Notes under the pieces: model-generated | What the model saw: the letters and a program-made list of their open reading frames with translations, nothing else | What the model was told of the DNA's origin: nothing | The model's database searches: none | Source of the DNA: CADEED01 sp963839685 | GTDB taxonomy: Bacteria > Pseudomonadota > Gammaproteobacteria > Steroidobacterales > Steroidobacteraceae | Assembly (NCBI GenBank): GCA_963839685.1 | Contig: CAWIVS010000011.1 | Span: 744,001-808,000, forward strand | Direction of reading: 5' to 3' | Length of the DNA: 64,000 nt | Translations under genes and position numbers: made by a program | In this document: piece after piece, positions 18,230 through 28,606 of the stretch | How the letters are laid out: the number at the start of each line of letters is the position of its first letter | Position numbering within the stretch: position 1 is the stretch's first letter

Positions 18230-19098
18230 GGTGCAACTCCCTTTGCTTCTTTGATCGCGAGCGCCTCGAAATCCGGTCGCCGGACATCCGCAAGTACGGT
18301 AGCGATTCCTTCGCTGACGTTTTCGGGGAGCCAGTAATTGGTGCCCTCCAATTCGAGAAAACTCGACACCAGGATGCGCGCGCGCTGCGCATCCAGCACG
18401 TTCATCAGGCCTTCGACCCAAAGACGATTGGATTCGCTCGCCGCGCGCGCGCGCTGGTACAGGAACGAGTGGACCAATGTGTCCGGCACAGGTCGCTTGA
18501 GCTTGTCGAATTTGCGAACCGTGCGGCCGAAGCCCAGGGCGGCTGGCAGGGTTGCCGCCGCAGAAACTGCGACCGGATCGTGGACCCTGACGTATTCACG
18601 AAGGATCTTTTCGTCTTCCGGGCGAAATCCACGGGCGACGAGCAAGGGCAGCCACTTGTCCAGGTTTTCTCCCGACAGCAGACCGGCGATGGTCTGATGC
18701 AGTTCATCCCATTCAGGGTGCGCGCCTGTATCGACGACATAGCTGCCATCCGGCCGAGCGATGATGCCTGCGTCGGCAAGCTCATTGAGAGCCTGGCGAT
18801 CGTCTATTGCACGCTGGATCTGCCAGATGACATCGAATCTCTCGCGCGCCAGCTCGGGTTTCCGGATGAGGTGCTCGGGCGTGGCATCGCGCATGGCGAC
18901 AAACCTCGCCGAATAGGCCTTCGCCTGTGAGTGCAGCTCGCCCTGGCTATTCATCATCGGCGCCTTGAGCCGTTCATCGAAATCCGCAGGCCTGCGCAGA
19001 CGCTGTTGAAGCCGGCGAGGGTGACCATGCAGCATCGTGGCGAGGGCGGGGCGCCACCGATGATGATGCCTGCCCTGGCAGTTGCTAGGTACGTACAT
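18226..19098 (-). CDS. Unknown protein, first gene of secreted cassette
   Basis: 290 residues. The ATG at 19098 has an almost ideal ribosome site (AAGGAGG, complement of 19105-19111) six bases upstream, which fixes the start. Residues from about 48 on look like a normal soluble alpha-helical protein (SARFVAMRDATPEHLIRK, WDELHQTIAGLLSGENLDKW). The first 45 are unusually His/Arg-rich, as in out-of-frame translation. The alternative frame there reads LATARAGIIIGGA, more like an export signal, so a frameshift near 18960-19000 may have destroyed a signal peptide. No family recognised. Confidence 0.65.
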   Translation of the reverse strand: MYVPSNCQGRHHHRWRPALATMLHGHPRRLQQRLRRPADFDERLKAPMMNSQGELHSQAKAYSARFVAMRDATPEHLIRKPELARERFDVIWQIQRAIDDRQALNELADAGIIARPDGSYVVDTGAHPEWDELHQTIAGLLSGENLDKWLPLLVARGFRPEDEKILREYVRVHDPVAVSAAATLPAALGFGRTVRKFDKLKRPVPDTLVHSFLYQRARAASESNRLWVEGLMNVLDAQRARILVSSFLELEGTNYWLPENVSEGIATVLADVRRPDFEALAIKEAKGVAP

Positions 19099-19271
19099 GT
19101 ATTGCCTCCTTGATTGGATTCATGTGCAGGGAGTCCATTCCCTACCGGGCAGCTTAGTCGCAGAACCCGCGCCTGCATCACCCGAACAGGTGAGCAGGGT
19201 ACAAATGCGCCGCGAATGCGCAGCTATCGAAGCGCCATGCATCGCCACGTTTGTTTGTTAAGCTTCGCAGT

Positions 19272-20015
19272 GTGAGTACGACGCCAAGAATTGCGCTGGT
19301 CGCGGGAGCCAGCGGACTGGTCGGTGGATTTCTGGTGCAGGCGCTGATCGAAGCGCCCGACTACGCCCGCATTTTCGCGCTTACCCGCCGACCGCTGGGT
19401 CGCGAGCATGCGAAACTCGCCAATCGCATCGTGGTGTTCGAGCGCATGGCTAGCCAGCTCAAGGGACTGGTCGCGAATGACGCGTTCTGCTGCATCGGCA
19501 CGACGATCGCCGAGGCCGGCTCGCAGGAAGTGTTTCGCGAAGCGGACCTCGACGCGGTGTTGCTGTTCGCCGAGGCGGCGCGCGCCGCCGGCGCGACGCG
19601 CTTTTCGGTCGTGTCCTCGGTCGGAGCCAGCTCGAACTCGAAGAAGTTCTATCTGCGCACCAAGGGCGAGATGGAAGACGCCGTCACGGCAATCGGATTC
19701 GCCGCTGTCGACATTTTCCAGCCAAGCCTGTTGTTAGGCCCGCGCAAACAGGTGCGACCCATGGAGCTGGCGGGTGCCCTGTTGGCGCCTCTCATCAACC
19801 CGTTGCTGACCGGTGCGCGCGAGGCCTGGCGCGCCATCCCGGCGGAGACCGTCGCACGGGGAATGGTGGGTGCGGCGCGCCGCGGCGGGCGTGGCATTTA
19901 TCGCTATACCCACGCCGGGATTCGTCAAATGGCCGAGTTCAGGCCAATCCAGACGGTCAGCCACGCAATCCACCAAAAAGGCGCCTGGCTGAAACCGGTG
20001 CAGCGGCAACCGTGA
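19272..20015 (+). CDS. NAD(P)-binding Rossmann-fold oxidoreductase (atypical SDR, HTATIP2-like)
   Basis: About 247 residues, probably from the GTG at 19272, with an alternative TTG at 19251. The N-terminal nucleotide motif is VAGASGLVGGFLVQAL. FCCIGTT, SVVSSVGASSNSKKFYLRTKGEME (with the SDR-type Ser and YxxxK-like residues) and FQPSLLLGPR place it with the NAD-dependent epimerase-like group that includes HTATIP2/oxidoreductase proteins. It would bind NADPH; the substrate is unknown. No operon partner: the next gene starts 100 bases downstream. Confidence 0.86.
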   Translation: MSTTPRIALVAGASGLVGGFLVQALIEAPDYARIFALTRRPLGREHAKLANRIVVFERMASQLKGLVANDAFCCIGTTIAEAGSQEVFREADLDAVLLFAEAARAAGATRFSVVSSVGASSNSKKFYLRTKGEMEDAVTAIGFAAVDIFQPSLLLGPRKQVRPMELAGALLAPLINPLLTGAREAWRAIPAETVARGMVGAARRGGRGIYRYTHAGIRQMAEFRPIQTVSHAIHQKGAWLKPVQRQP

Positions 20016-20115
20016 CGCGGCCCACGTTTGCGCTGCCCTTCATTCCGTAAAGTCCCGCTCGACATCAGGGAAAACCCGACCTCGTTGCCAGGATGCAACG
20101 CACCATTGGGACGGC

Positions 20116-22656
20116 ATGAGCGGCACTCCGTACAACTCGGTCCTGCGCAGCGCGCTGACTCGCCGCGTCTGGCTCATCGTCACACTCGCAATGTTGATCC
20201 CGGTGAGCCTGGCGTTGTTGACGCACTGGTTCGAAGTCGAGGAGCGGCGGGCGTCGCTGCAGAACCAGGAGCTTCGCGCGCTGTCGCGCGACAAGGCGTC
20301 CGCGCTCCTTTTCAATGGACGAGTCATCCCCGAGGATTTCGGGCAGGGACTCGACGGCCGTTACCTGGTGGTGCTCGACGCCACAGGGGCTGCCCGCTTC
20401 ACCAGCACTCCGGTTCCGGACGAACAGGTGCAGTTGTTCGGGCGGCGCGTGTCAAACGTTGTTGACGCACCCGGCGGCACGACCATCCTCGCCTGGTATG
20501 CCTCGGGTCGCGAGTGGCGGGGCGCCATGACCTACGTGCCGCCGGGCAACTCGGAGTGGGCGGCGGCCGCCAATACCGTGATCGCGTTCGCGCCGGAGGC
20601 GACGTTCGGCTCGACTTTCATGGCCCTGGTGCCGACGGCGCTGGGCTTGCTGGCGATGGTGCTGCTGATCGCCTTCGCGGTGGCCGCGGTCATCGCCGAG
20701 CGTTACCTGCCGCCGATGCAGGCGCTGCATCGCGGTCTCGCGCGCCTGCGTGAGCGCCGCTTTGAAACCGTGCCACGGACCGCGGTGAGCGAGTTCGCGC
20801 CGCTGGAGCGCGAGTTCAACATCACCTCGATGCACCTGCAGCGTGACTGGCGCGCCTTCGAGGTGCTCGGTGAAGTCGACCGCGCGTTGCTGGCGGCGAG
20901 CGAAATCGATCGCGCCCTCGATGTCGTGTTGCCGAAGTTCCGCGAGCTCACGCACAGCCAGTGCGTCGGCGTCGTGCTGCTCGAGCCGACCGCGCATTCG
21001 CACGGCCGCCTGTTCATGGCGGCACAGGGCGCGAGTGAATTGCCGGTGCAGCGCGTGATCTTCGACCACGCGATGATCGCGACGGCGCGCGAGTCGCCCA
21101 ATGGCCTCACCATCGCGCGCATCGAAGAGTCGCGGCACGCGTTCCTCATTTCCATGCGCGACTGCGGCGCGGAGTTCTTCTGGCTCTGGCCGGTGGTGGA
21201 CGAAGACCGCCTGGCGGCGCTGCTGATCGTCGGTTATCACGGTGAACCGGCGCTTGATCCGGCGATTGCGGACTACGGTGCGGCGTTTGCCGAGCGTCTG
21301 CGTGCCGCACTCTCGAACAGCGCGCGCGACGAGCGCCTGTACCGGCAGGCGCACTACGACCCGCTTACGCAATTGCCCAACCGCGTGTTGTTTCGTGACC
21401 GCCTGGCGCAGGAGCTCGCGGCAGCGGCCAGCGGCCTGACTCGCGGCGCGCTCATGTACGTGGACCTGGATCATTTCAAGCGCGTCAACGACTCGCTCGG
21501 TCACAGCGCCGGCGACCAGCTGCTGTCGATCGTCGCGCATCGCCTCAAGGCCTGCACCAAGGAAGGCGACACCGTCGCGCGCCTGGGCGGTGACGAATTC
21601 ACCGTGTTGTTGCGCAACGTGGGTGACGGCGAGACTGCGCGCCAGATCGCCGAGCGTATGATCCGCTCATTGGCATTACCGGCCAATCTCGGCGGGCGCG
21701 ACTACCAGATGCGTGCCAGCGTCGGCGTCACGCTGTTCCCCGACGACGGTACCGAGCTCGAGGACGTGATTCGCCAGGCGGACCTGGCGATGTACCGCGC
21801 CAAGGCACAGGGTCGCGGGCGTGCCATCTTCTTCGAGCGCGAAATGACTCAGCGGCCCGCCAGCTTCACCGACAGCGGCCTGCATCGCGCGCTGCGGCGA
21901 CGCGAGTTCGCGCTTTTCTACCAGCCGCAGTTCTCGCTCGCCGACGGTCGCCTGTGCGGCGTGGAAGCGCTGCTGCGCTGGCAGACGCGTTACGACGGCA
22001 TCAAACTACCGGGCGAGTTCATCCCGGCCGCGGAACATTCCGGGCTGATTACCGACATCGGCGGGTTCGTGCTGGATTCGGCCTGCGGGCAGTTTGCGGA
22101 ATGGGCGCGCTCGGGGATCGCGCCGCGCAGCTTCTCGGTCAACGTGTCCGTCCAGCAGCTCAAGGACCAGGGCTTCGTGGCGCTGGTCCAGAAGGCGCTG
22201 CAGCAGCACGGTATCGCGCCGGCAAGCCTGGAGCTGGAACTGGTGGAGTCGGCGCTGGCTGACAGCGAAGTCGAGGAACCGCTGCGCGCCATTGCGGCGC
22301 TCGGCGTGAGACTCGCGCTCGATGACTTCGGTACCGGCTATTCCTCGCTGAATTACCTGCGCCGCTACCCGGTGCACACCGTGAAACTGGACCGCAGTTT
22401 CCTGGATGAAATCCCACAGAACGAATCCGCGGGTGCGCTGGTCGAATCAGTCATCACCATGGCACATTCACTCGGAAAACGCGTAACCGCCGAGGGAGTG
22501 GAATCGGGTGGGCAGCTCGAATTCCTGCGTTCGCGGGGCTGCGAGGCAGCCCAGGGCTTCTACCTCGCGCGCCCCATGTCCGCATCCACCCTCACCGAGA
22601 TCCTCGAATCGCGTCGGCCCGGTTCGGAAATCGGCGATGAACGCGCCGCGGGGTAA
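20116..22656 (+). CDS. Membrane GGDEF-EAL cyclic-di-GMP protein
   Basis: 846 residues. Two membrane helices (about 18-36 and 172-195) flank a periplasmic sensor; a HAMP-like linker and a GAF-like region (about 250-400) follow. GGDEF is intact (RLGGDEFTVLL near 490), predicting diguanylate cyclase activity. The inhibitory RxxD site reads KEGD, so product inhibition may be weak. The EAL domain (EALLRW near 616) retains NVS, ELVES, DDFGTGYSS, KLDRSF and AEGVE, so phosphodiesterase activity is also plausible. Bifunctional or switching enzyme controlling motility/biofilm choice; the signal is unknown. It stands alone, with a REP-like palindrome right after the stop. Confidence 0.95.
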   Translation: MSGTPYNSVLRSALTRRVWLIVTLAMLIPVSLALLTHWFEVEERRASLQNQELRALSRDKASALLFNGRVIPEDFGQGLDGRYLVVLDATGAARFTSTPVPDEQVQLFGRRVSNVVDAPGGTTILAWYASGREWRGAMTYVPPGNSEWAAAANTVIAFAPEATFGSTFMALVPTALGLLAMVLLIAFAVAAVIAERYLPPMQALHRGLARLRERRFETVPRTAVSEFAPLEREFNITSMHLQRDWRAFEVLGEVDRALLAASEIDRALDVVLPKFRELTHSQCVGVVLLEPTAHSHGRLFMAAQGASELPVQRVIFDHAMIATARESPNGLTIARIEESRHAFLISMRDCGAEFFWLWPVVDEDRLAALLIVGYHGEPALDPAIADYGAAFAERLRAALSNSARDERLYRQAHYDPLTQLPNRVLFRDRLAQELAAAASGLTRGALMYVDLDHFKRVNDSLGHSAGDQLLSIVAHRLKACTKEGDTVARLGGDEFTVLLRNVGDGETARQIAERMIRSLALPANLGGRDYQMRASVGVTLFPDDGTELEDVIRQADLAMYRAKAQGRGRAIFFEREMTQRPASFTDSGLHRALRRREFALFYQPQFSLADGRLCGVEALLRWQTRYDGIKLPGEFIPAAEHSGLITDIGGFVLDSACGQFAEWARSGIAPRSFSVNVSVQQLKDQGFVALVQKALQQHGIAPASLELELVESALADSEVEEPLRAIAALGVRLALDDFGTGYSSLNYLRRYPVHTVKLDRSFLDEIPQNESAGALVESVITMAHSLGKRVTAEGVESGGQLEFLRSRGCEAAQGFYLARPMSASTLTEILESRRPGSEIGDERAAG

Positions 22657-22660
22657 AAAG

Positions 22661-22755
22661 GGGGACATTCCTCATTTCCACTGTCACATTTGGTTGTGGT
22701 CAATAATTCGGGCCAGCCGCGGAGAAATGTGACAGTGGAAATGAGGAATGTCCCC
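22661..22755. repeat. REP-like palindrome A
   Basis: Perfect 31-base inverted repeat, 22661-22691 and 22725-22755, starting GGGGACATTCCTCATTTCC, with a 33-base spacer. It lies between the GGDEF-EAL gene and the NlpC/P60 gene. The right arm contains the ATG (22741) and first codons of the NlpC/P60 lipoprotein. Same core as elements at 31219, 33985, 43395, 52626 and 55142. Confidence 0.85.
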
Positions 22756-23241
22756 ATTCTTCTTCTGCTCGCCGGCTTGCTGGCCGGCTGCCACACGTCT
22801 CCGAAATCGGTCGAACCCGGACAATCGGATGGCGGTGGCGGTGCCTCCTCGGTGCGCGCTCGCGGCGATGCGCTCGCGAATTTCGCGCTCACTCTGCGTG
22901 GCGCTCGCTACCGCTACGGTGGCGCGACGCGCGATGGTTTCGATTGCAGTGGCCTCGTGTTCTATGCGCACCGGCAGTTCGGACTCACCGTGCCGCGAAC
23001 CTCGCGCGACCAGTCGGCGCAGGCCGACGAGGTGAAACCGCGCAACCTCAAACCTGGCGATCTCGTGTTCTTCAAGGTCAACAGCCGCAACGTCAATCAC
23101 GTCGGCATCTACATCGGCAAGCGCAATTTCGTACACGCGCCGGGTGCGGGCAAACCGGTGACCATCAATTCGCTCGATGACGAGTTCTACGAGCACACCT
23201 TTACTTCCGCGGGCCGTTTCTGGGAACGAGCGCCGCACTGA
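22741..23241 (+). CDS. NlpC/P60 family lipoprotein endopeptidase
   Basis: 166 residues from the ATG at 22741, which gives a clean lipoprotein signal (MRNVPILLLLAGLLAGC). The first codons lie within the right arm of a REP-like palindrome. The NlpC/P60 catalytic triad is visible: Cys about 69 in DCSGLV, His about 120 in NHVGIYIG and His about 132 in VHAPG. Such enzymes cut peptidoglycan stem peptides (D-Glu to diamino acid bond) in the periplasm. A hairpin over the start codon could limit translation. Family call is certain; the start is well supported. Confidence 0.93.
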   Translation: MRNVPILLLLAGLLAGCHTSPKSVEPGQSDGGGGASSVRARGDALANFALTLRGARYRYGGATRDGFDCSGLVFYAHRQFGLTVPRTSRDQSAQADEVKPRNLKPGDLVFFKVNSRNVNHVGIYIGKRNFVHAPGAGKPVTINSLDDEFYEHTFTSAGRFWERAPH

Positions 23242-23443
23242 CGCGATGCCGCAAGTTTCGGCCGCCGTTATGTCGAATTTCTCCTGGCGCAATGCGTATT
23301 TAGGTCTGCGTTCTGCGACAGCGTGCTCAGTTCGCCCGTTGACCATATATGACTCGCTTCGCACACTCCAAACTGAGTGAGCAGAGCCGCGAGTCCGGGG
23401 AGGGGTGCGCGGTTCCGTTGGTCTTTCGGGGAAATTTTTATCA

Positions 23444-25402
23444 ATGAGCGCGAAGCCAGATTACGTCGTGAACACACTGACGCGACCCACCGCTGCAACC
23501 GCCACGGGCGGTTATGTCATCAATTTGACGTCGTCGACCACGCCGATGGCGCTGTCTCAGCCGAAAGATCCGACGCTCGCGCAATTCACCTTTTTCGTCA
23601 GCCGCCGTCTCGAGGACGGCCGTGAACGTTTCCGCCTGCACATGGGTTACTTCGAGAGCATGCGGGCAGCCGAAGAAATGCTGGCCGTGGTGCGCGAGGT
23701 GTATCCCAGCGCCTGGGCCGGTGAAGCACCTGGCAAGAAACTTCGCGCGAACAATTCCGCCGCTGCCGCTGCCGCTGCTGCGCCTTCTGCCGCTCCCGCT
23801 CCCGCGCCAGTCCCGGCACCGCGCGCCGCCGCGCCCGCGCCGCAGCCCAAGACAGCGCCGCCGGTTGCGCGCCCCGTTACCCCAGAGCCCGCGGCTGCAC
23901 AGCCTGCCGCTCCGAAGCCCGCGGCACCCGTGGCAACGGCGCCGCATCCGTTTGCTCCTCCGCCGCGGCCGGCCTCCAAGCCCACGAGGCCGAGCGAGCC
24001 ATTTGTGCTCAGTCAGCCGGCGACACCGACTTCAAGCCCATCGATCCGCCGGTCGTTCATCCGCCCGTTGCGCGCCCGGTAGTTAGCCCGCCGCCGCAGG
24101 TCGCGGCGCCAAAGACGTCCCCGGCCAAGCCCGCCGCGCGTCAGGCTGCGCCGAAAGCGGCCGCACCGGCCAAGGCTGTGGCGCCCAAGCCCGCGGCGCC
24201 CAAGCCCGCGGTTTCGAAATCCGCTGCCCCCGCAAAGCCGGCGGCTGCTCGACCCACGCCCGCGAAGACACCGGCCGCTGCCCCCAAGATTGCCGCGCAG
24301 GTATCCGCGCCCGCACTGCAGCCGTCCGCGCAGAAGCCGCCCGCCGCGCCCGCTGCCCGCCCGGCGGCTCCCGTGCAGGCCCAGGCGCCTGCCGCGCCCG
24401 CTCCCAGGCCGGCTGCGCCGGAACCGACCGTGCAGATGCCGGCCATGTCGGCGACGCCGTCGCTGAACAGCGTTCGCCAGGCGATCGACGAGCTCGACGA
24501 CCTCAGCGATACGCAGACCATCCGCCTGCTCGAGCGCCACAGCCCTTATCGGGAAGGCTCGCGCGAGGCCAATGTTGATGAAGCGATTCGCGTCATCAAG
24601 CCCGAAGACACCCAGTCGATGCAGGTCATCAAGGGCGACGTCAAGCGCAACGCGCCGGTGTTGTTCGCCGTGCAACTCGACTGGTCGGTGACACCGTTCG
24701 ACATGGCGAAGGTTCCGCCGCTCGCGATTTTCAATGCTTACACGCTGTACACCACCGAGGCGAACCGCGAGGGGCGCGCGTGGTTCGGTCTGCGTCTCGG
24801 TTTTTTCAGCGACGCCGTTTCGGCGAAGCAGGTGGCGTACTACGTGCGCTCCGACTTCAAGACCGTTTCCGTCGTCCCGGTGACGACCATCGAGAAAGAG
24901 CGCGCCACGGATCTCAACGCTTCGCGCAGCGGCATCTACAACGCCGCGAACATCAAGGAAGTCCCGGCGCCGACGCCCCAGTCGATCGCCTCCTCCAGTG
25001 CCAGCGGTGCCTTCCAGCTGCTCGAGGACGACATGCCGGCGCACATCCAACAGGATGTTGACGGCGAAATGTCGCCGCGTTTCAGCAAGCCGGCGGATAA
25101 GGGGTCTGCACCGGCCCAGGCTCCGGCCGCGTCCGCGCCTGCCGAGCCTCCGAAGCCCGCTGCTCCCGCTGCTCCTGCCGCGCCGGGCACGCAAACCGGG
25201 CCCGCGCGGCGCCAAGCGCGATGCGCACTCGCAGGTCGACCAAGAGACCCTCGACCAGACGCTGGAAATTCTCGGCGCCAACACCCTCGAGATCACCAAC
25301 GACAGCGCCGGCAACACCGGCGTGCGCCACCTGCGCGTCAAGATCGACAAGAAGGGCTCGAAGTTCGCCTCGCTGATCGATCGACTCTCCGGCAAGAAGT
25401 GA
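23444..25402 (+). CDS. Ala/Pro-rich protein with two SPOR-like domains (frameshifted)
   Basis: Begins at the ATG at 23444. Two similar beta-alpha units are visible: one near the N-terminus (FTFFVSRRLEDGRERFRLHMGYF, MRAAEEMLAVV) and one in the middle (AVQLDWSVTPF, WFGLRLGFFSDAVSAKQVAYY). They resemble SPOR-type peptidoglycan-binding folds, separated by a long Ala/Pro-rich linker. The C-terminal frame ends in a charged helix (KRDAHSQVDQETLDQTLEIL to DRLSGKK). Continuity needs one base restored near 24020 and one removed near 25189, both in GC-rich linker. No signal peptide or membrane segment is visible, so location is open. Convergent with the RND pump genes. Confidence 0.68.
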
Positions 25403-25505
25403 TCCGCGGCGCAATGTAGTTAGTCCACGCCGGCATGCGGCCGCACGCGCGCCACCCGGACCCGGCGCGCGCCGCAGGCCGGCTGCGCTCGCGAGAGTAG
25501 CGGCC

Positions 25506-28500
25506 TCACGCGGCCGACGGTTGCCCCTCGATCTCCTCGGGCTCTTTTGTGCCCAAGCGCTGGTGCTCGGACGCCAGCAGTGAATAGAACACTGGCACGA
25601 CGACCAGGGTGAACAGCGTCCCCACCACCATGCCGGTGACCAGCACGATGCCGATGCTGTTGCGTGCCTCGGCGCCGGGGCCGGAGACCAGCACCAATGG
25701 CAGGTGCCCGAACACGGTGGCCGCCGAGGTCATCAGCACCGGCCGCAGTCGTGTCAGCGACGCCTCGCGCACCGCGTCCAGCAACGCCAGGCCGCGGGCC
25801 TGAAGCTTGTTGGCGAATTCCACGATGAGAATGCCGTTCTTCGCGATCAATCCGACCAGCGTTATCAACCCGACCTGCGAATAGATGTTGATGGTGGTGA
25901 GATCGAGAAAGGTGAACGCCAGCGCGCCGCCAGATCGCCAGCGGTACCGATCCCAGCAGCACGATCAGCGGGTCACGGAAGCTCTGGAACTGGGCGGCGA
26001 GCACCAGGTAGATGAGCACGATCGCAAAGCCCAGCGTCGCGGTGAGCGCGGCGCCTTCCTCGCGTATCTGCCGCGACTCGCCGGCGTAATCGACGGTCAC
26101 GTCACTGCCGCCCGCGGCGGCCGCCGCGTCTTCCAGCACTCGAAGCCCTTCGTCCTTGGTGACTCCCGGTTGCACGCCGGCGAACACGCGCACCGCATTG
26201 CTCTGCTGGAAGCGGTTGAGCGCCCGGGGCGCGACATTGGATTCGATGCGGGTGAACGTGGACACGGGAATCATTTCTCCCGTGGGCGTCTTGATCTTGA
26301 GATCGAGCAGCGGATCGAGTGTCGCGCGGTCCTCGTCGCCGATTTGCGGAATCACCTTGTAGCTTCGCTCGAAGAAATTGAAGCGGTTGACGTACGCGCC
26401 GCCCAGCAAGGTGCCCAGCTCGCGGCCCACGCTCGCCAGGTCCAGGCCCAGGTCCGCGATACGCTCGCGGTCGAGCACCACGCGCGCCTCGGGCAGGTCG
26501 ATCTTGAGGTCGGTGTCGACGTAGAGGAACTTGCCGCTTTGCCAACCCGCGCCGACCACGGCATCCGCGGTTGCGAGCATCTGGTCGATGGGTGCATCAC
26601 TGAGCATCAGCATTTCCACGTCGTATTGTCCGGGCGTGGGTAGTGGCGGATCGAGACGCGGAAAGACGCGCAGGCCTGACACCTGCGAGACGGCGCCGTA
26701 CACCTCGCCGAACATTTCTTCGGTGGAGCGCTCGCGCTGCGTCCAGTCCTTGGCCACGACGCCGCCGAAGCCGCCCCAGTTGGCGGTCAACGACCAGGCG
26801 AAATCCGTTTCCGGGAACTTCGTGAGCAGGTCCACGACCTGCAGATGATCGCGATTGGTCTGCGCCAGCGTGGAATCCGGCGACGCTTCGAAGAACAGGC
26901 TGATATGGCTCTGGTCCTCCACCGGTGCGAGCTCCTGGCGGGAGAACAGGTACAGCGGCCACACGGCCAGCGTGACCAGCGCGGCCACCGCAACGATGGC
27001 CCAACGCATTCCGAGCGCGCCATCCAGCATGCGCGCATAGAAGCGGCGCACGGCTTCAAAGGCATGGTTCACGATCCGGCTGAGCCGGCCTTCGTGACCC
27101 TGGGGATGCACGAAGCGCGAGCTCATGACGGGAGAAAGCGTGAGCGCCACCAGTCCGGAGACGACCACCGCGGCCGCCAGCGTGATCGCAAACTCCAGGA
27201 ACAGTGAGCCCGTCAAACCGCCCTGGAAGGCGATGGGCGCGTACACCGTGGCCAGGGTGATGGTCATCGCGATGATGGGCCCGCGCAGTTCGCGTGCGCC
27301 GATGAGCGCGGCGTCGATGCGCGACTTGCCCGCGCGCACATGCCGTTCGATGTTTTCGACTACCACGATGGCATCGTCGACCACCAGGCCCACGGACAAC
27401 ACGATGGCGAGAATCGTCAGGAGGTTCAGACTGAAGCCAAGCGCCAGCATGACAATGGCCGCGCCGACCAGGGACACCGGCATGGCGACCAGCGGCACCA
27501 GTGCCGTGCGCGCCGAACCGAGGAACAGGAACACGACCAGCGCCACGATGAGCACGGTCTCGACCAGGGTCTTGGAGATCTCGGACAGCGCATCGCGCAT
27601 GAACATGGTGCCGTCCCACACCAGGCGCATTTCGATGTCGGCGGGCAGCGTCGGCTGAATTCGCTCCATCTCCTTGCGCAGCGCGCTGGCCACTTCGATC
27701 TCGTTGGAGCCGGGCAGCGGCCACACACCGAGGTACACCGCCTGCTGGTCGTTGTACTTGGCCACCATCGCGGCCTCTTCGGCGCCCAGTTCGACGCGCG
27801 CCACGTCGGAGAGGCGCACGATGGCGCCATCCCGCTCGGAGACGATGAGATTCTGGAATTCCTCCGCCGCGCGCAGATCCGTGTTCGCGAGCAGGTTGAT
27901 CTGGACGAGATTTCCCTTGGTCTGGCCCACCGCGGCCAGGTAGTTGTTGCGCTGGAGCGCGGCCTGCACGTCGCCGGGCGAGAGGTTGCGCTCGGCGAGG
28001 CGCACCGGATCGATCCAGATGCGCATGGCCAGCGCCTGGCTGCCCTCGAAGCTGATGCGCTGCACGCCGGCCAGCGTGGACAGTTGTGGCTGCAGCGTCC
28101 GCGCCAGCCAGTCCGTCACCTGCGGCACCGTGCGTTCGCTGGACGTGAAGCCCAGATAGAACGTGGCGTAGGGACGATCCGCGCGTTGCACTTCGACCAC
28201 GGGTGGTTCGGCCTCGGCCGGCAGATCGGCACGCACCTGCTGCAGGCGCGCGGTGACTTCGGCCAGCGCCTTGGTGCTGTCGTGGTCGAGCTTGAGGCGA
28301 ATGGTTACCGTGCTGACGCCGGCGCGGCTGGAGGACTCGAGGTAGTCCACGCCGCTGATCGCGGACACCACGCGCTCGATGGGAGTGGTCAGAAAGCCGC
28401 GCACGGTCTCTGCGCTGGCCCCCGTGTACACCGTGGTGATGATCACGGAGGAGGATTCCAGGTCCGGAAACTGCTGCACCGGAAGCTGGGTCAGCGCACG

Positions 28501-28581
28501 CACACCCACCAACACGATGATGAGGTTGACGACGATCGCCAGGACCGGGTGTTTGATGAAGACGTCGGTGAACGCGCGCAT
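25506..28581 (-). CDS. RND-family efflux permease (HAE1/MMPL-type), one frameshift
   Basis: About 1,025 residues, the usual size for an inner-membrane RND pump. Start MRAFTDVFIKHPVLAIVVNL; TM1 is typical, and TM4 carries the proton-relay Asp pair in GLVVDDAIVVVEN. The periplasmic porter domain (PIERVVSAISGVDYLESSS) is intact. The frame shifts near 25932; removing one base restores LAIGGALAFTFLDLTTIN and the C-terminal helices through NGILIVEFANK. It exports drugs or lipids with proton antiport, with the adaptor encoded just upstream (26-base gap). No outer-membrane channel gene is nearby, so a TolC-like protein from elsewhere is implied. Confidence 0.92.
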
Positions 28582-28606
28582 AGCCGGTCACTCCCTGGAT
28601 GGATGG

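Noticed and set aside
23242..23443. tRNA or small RNA gene in the gap before the SPOR-like gene
   Set aside because: No cloverleaf, T-loop consensus or CCA end; only a weak TTGACC near 23340 without a good -10.
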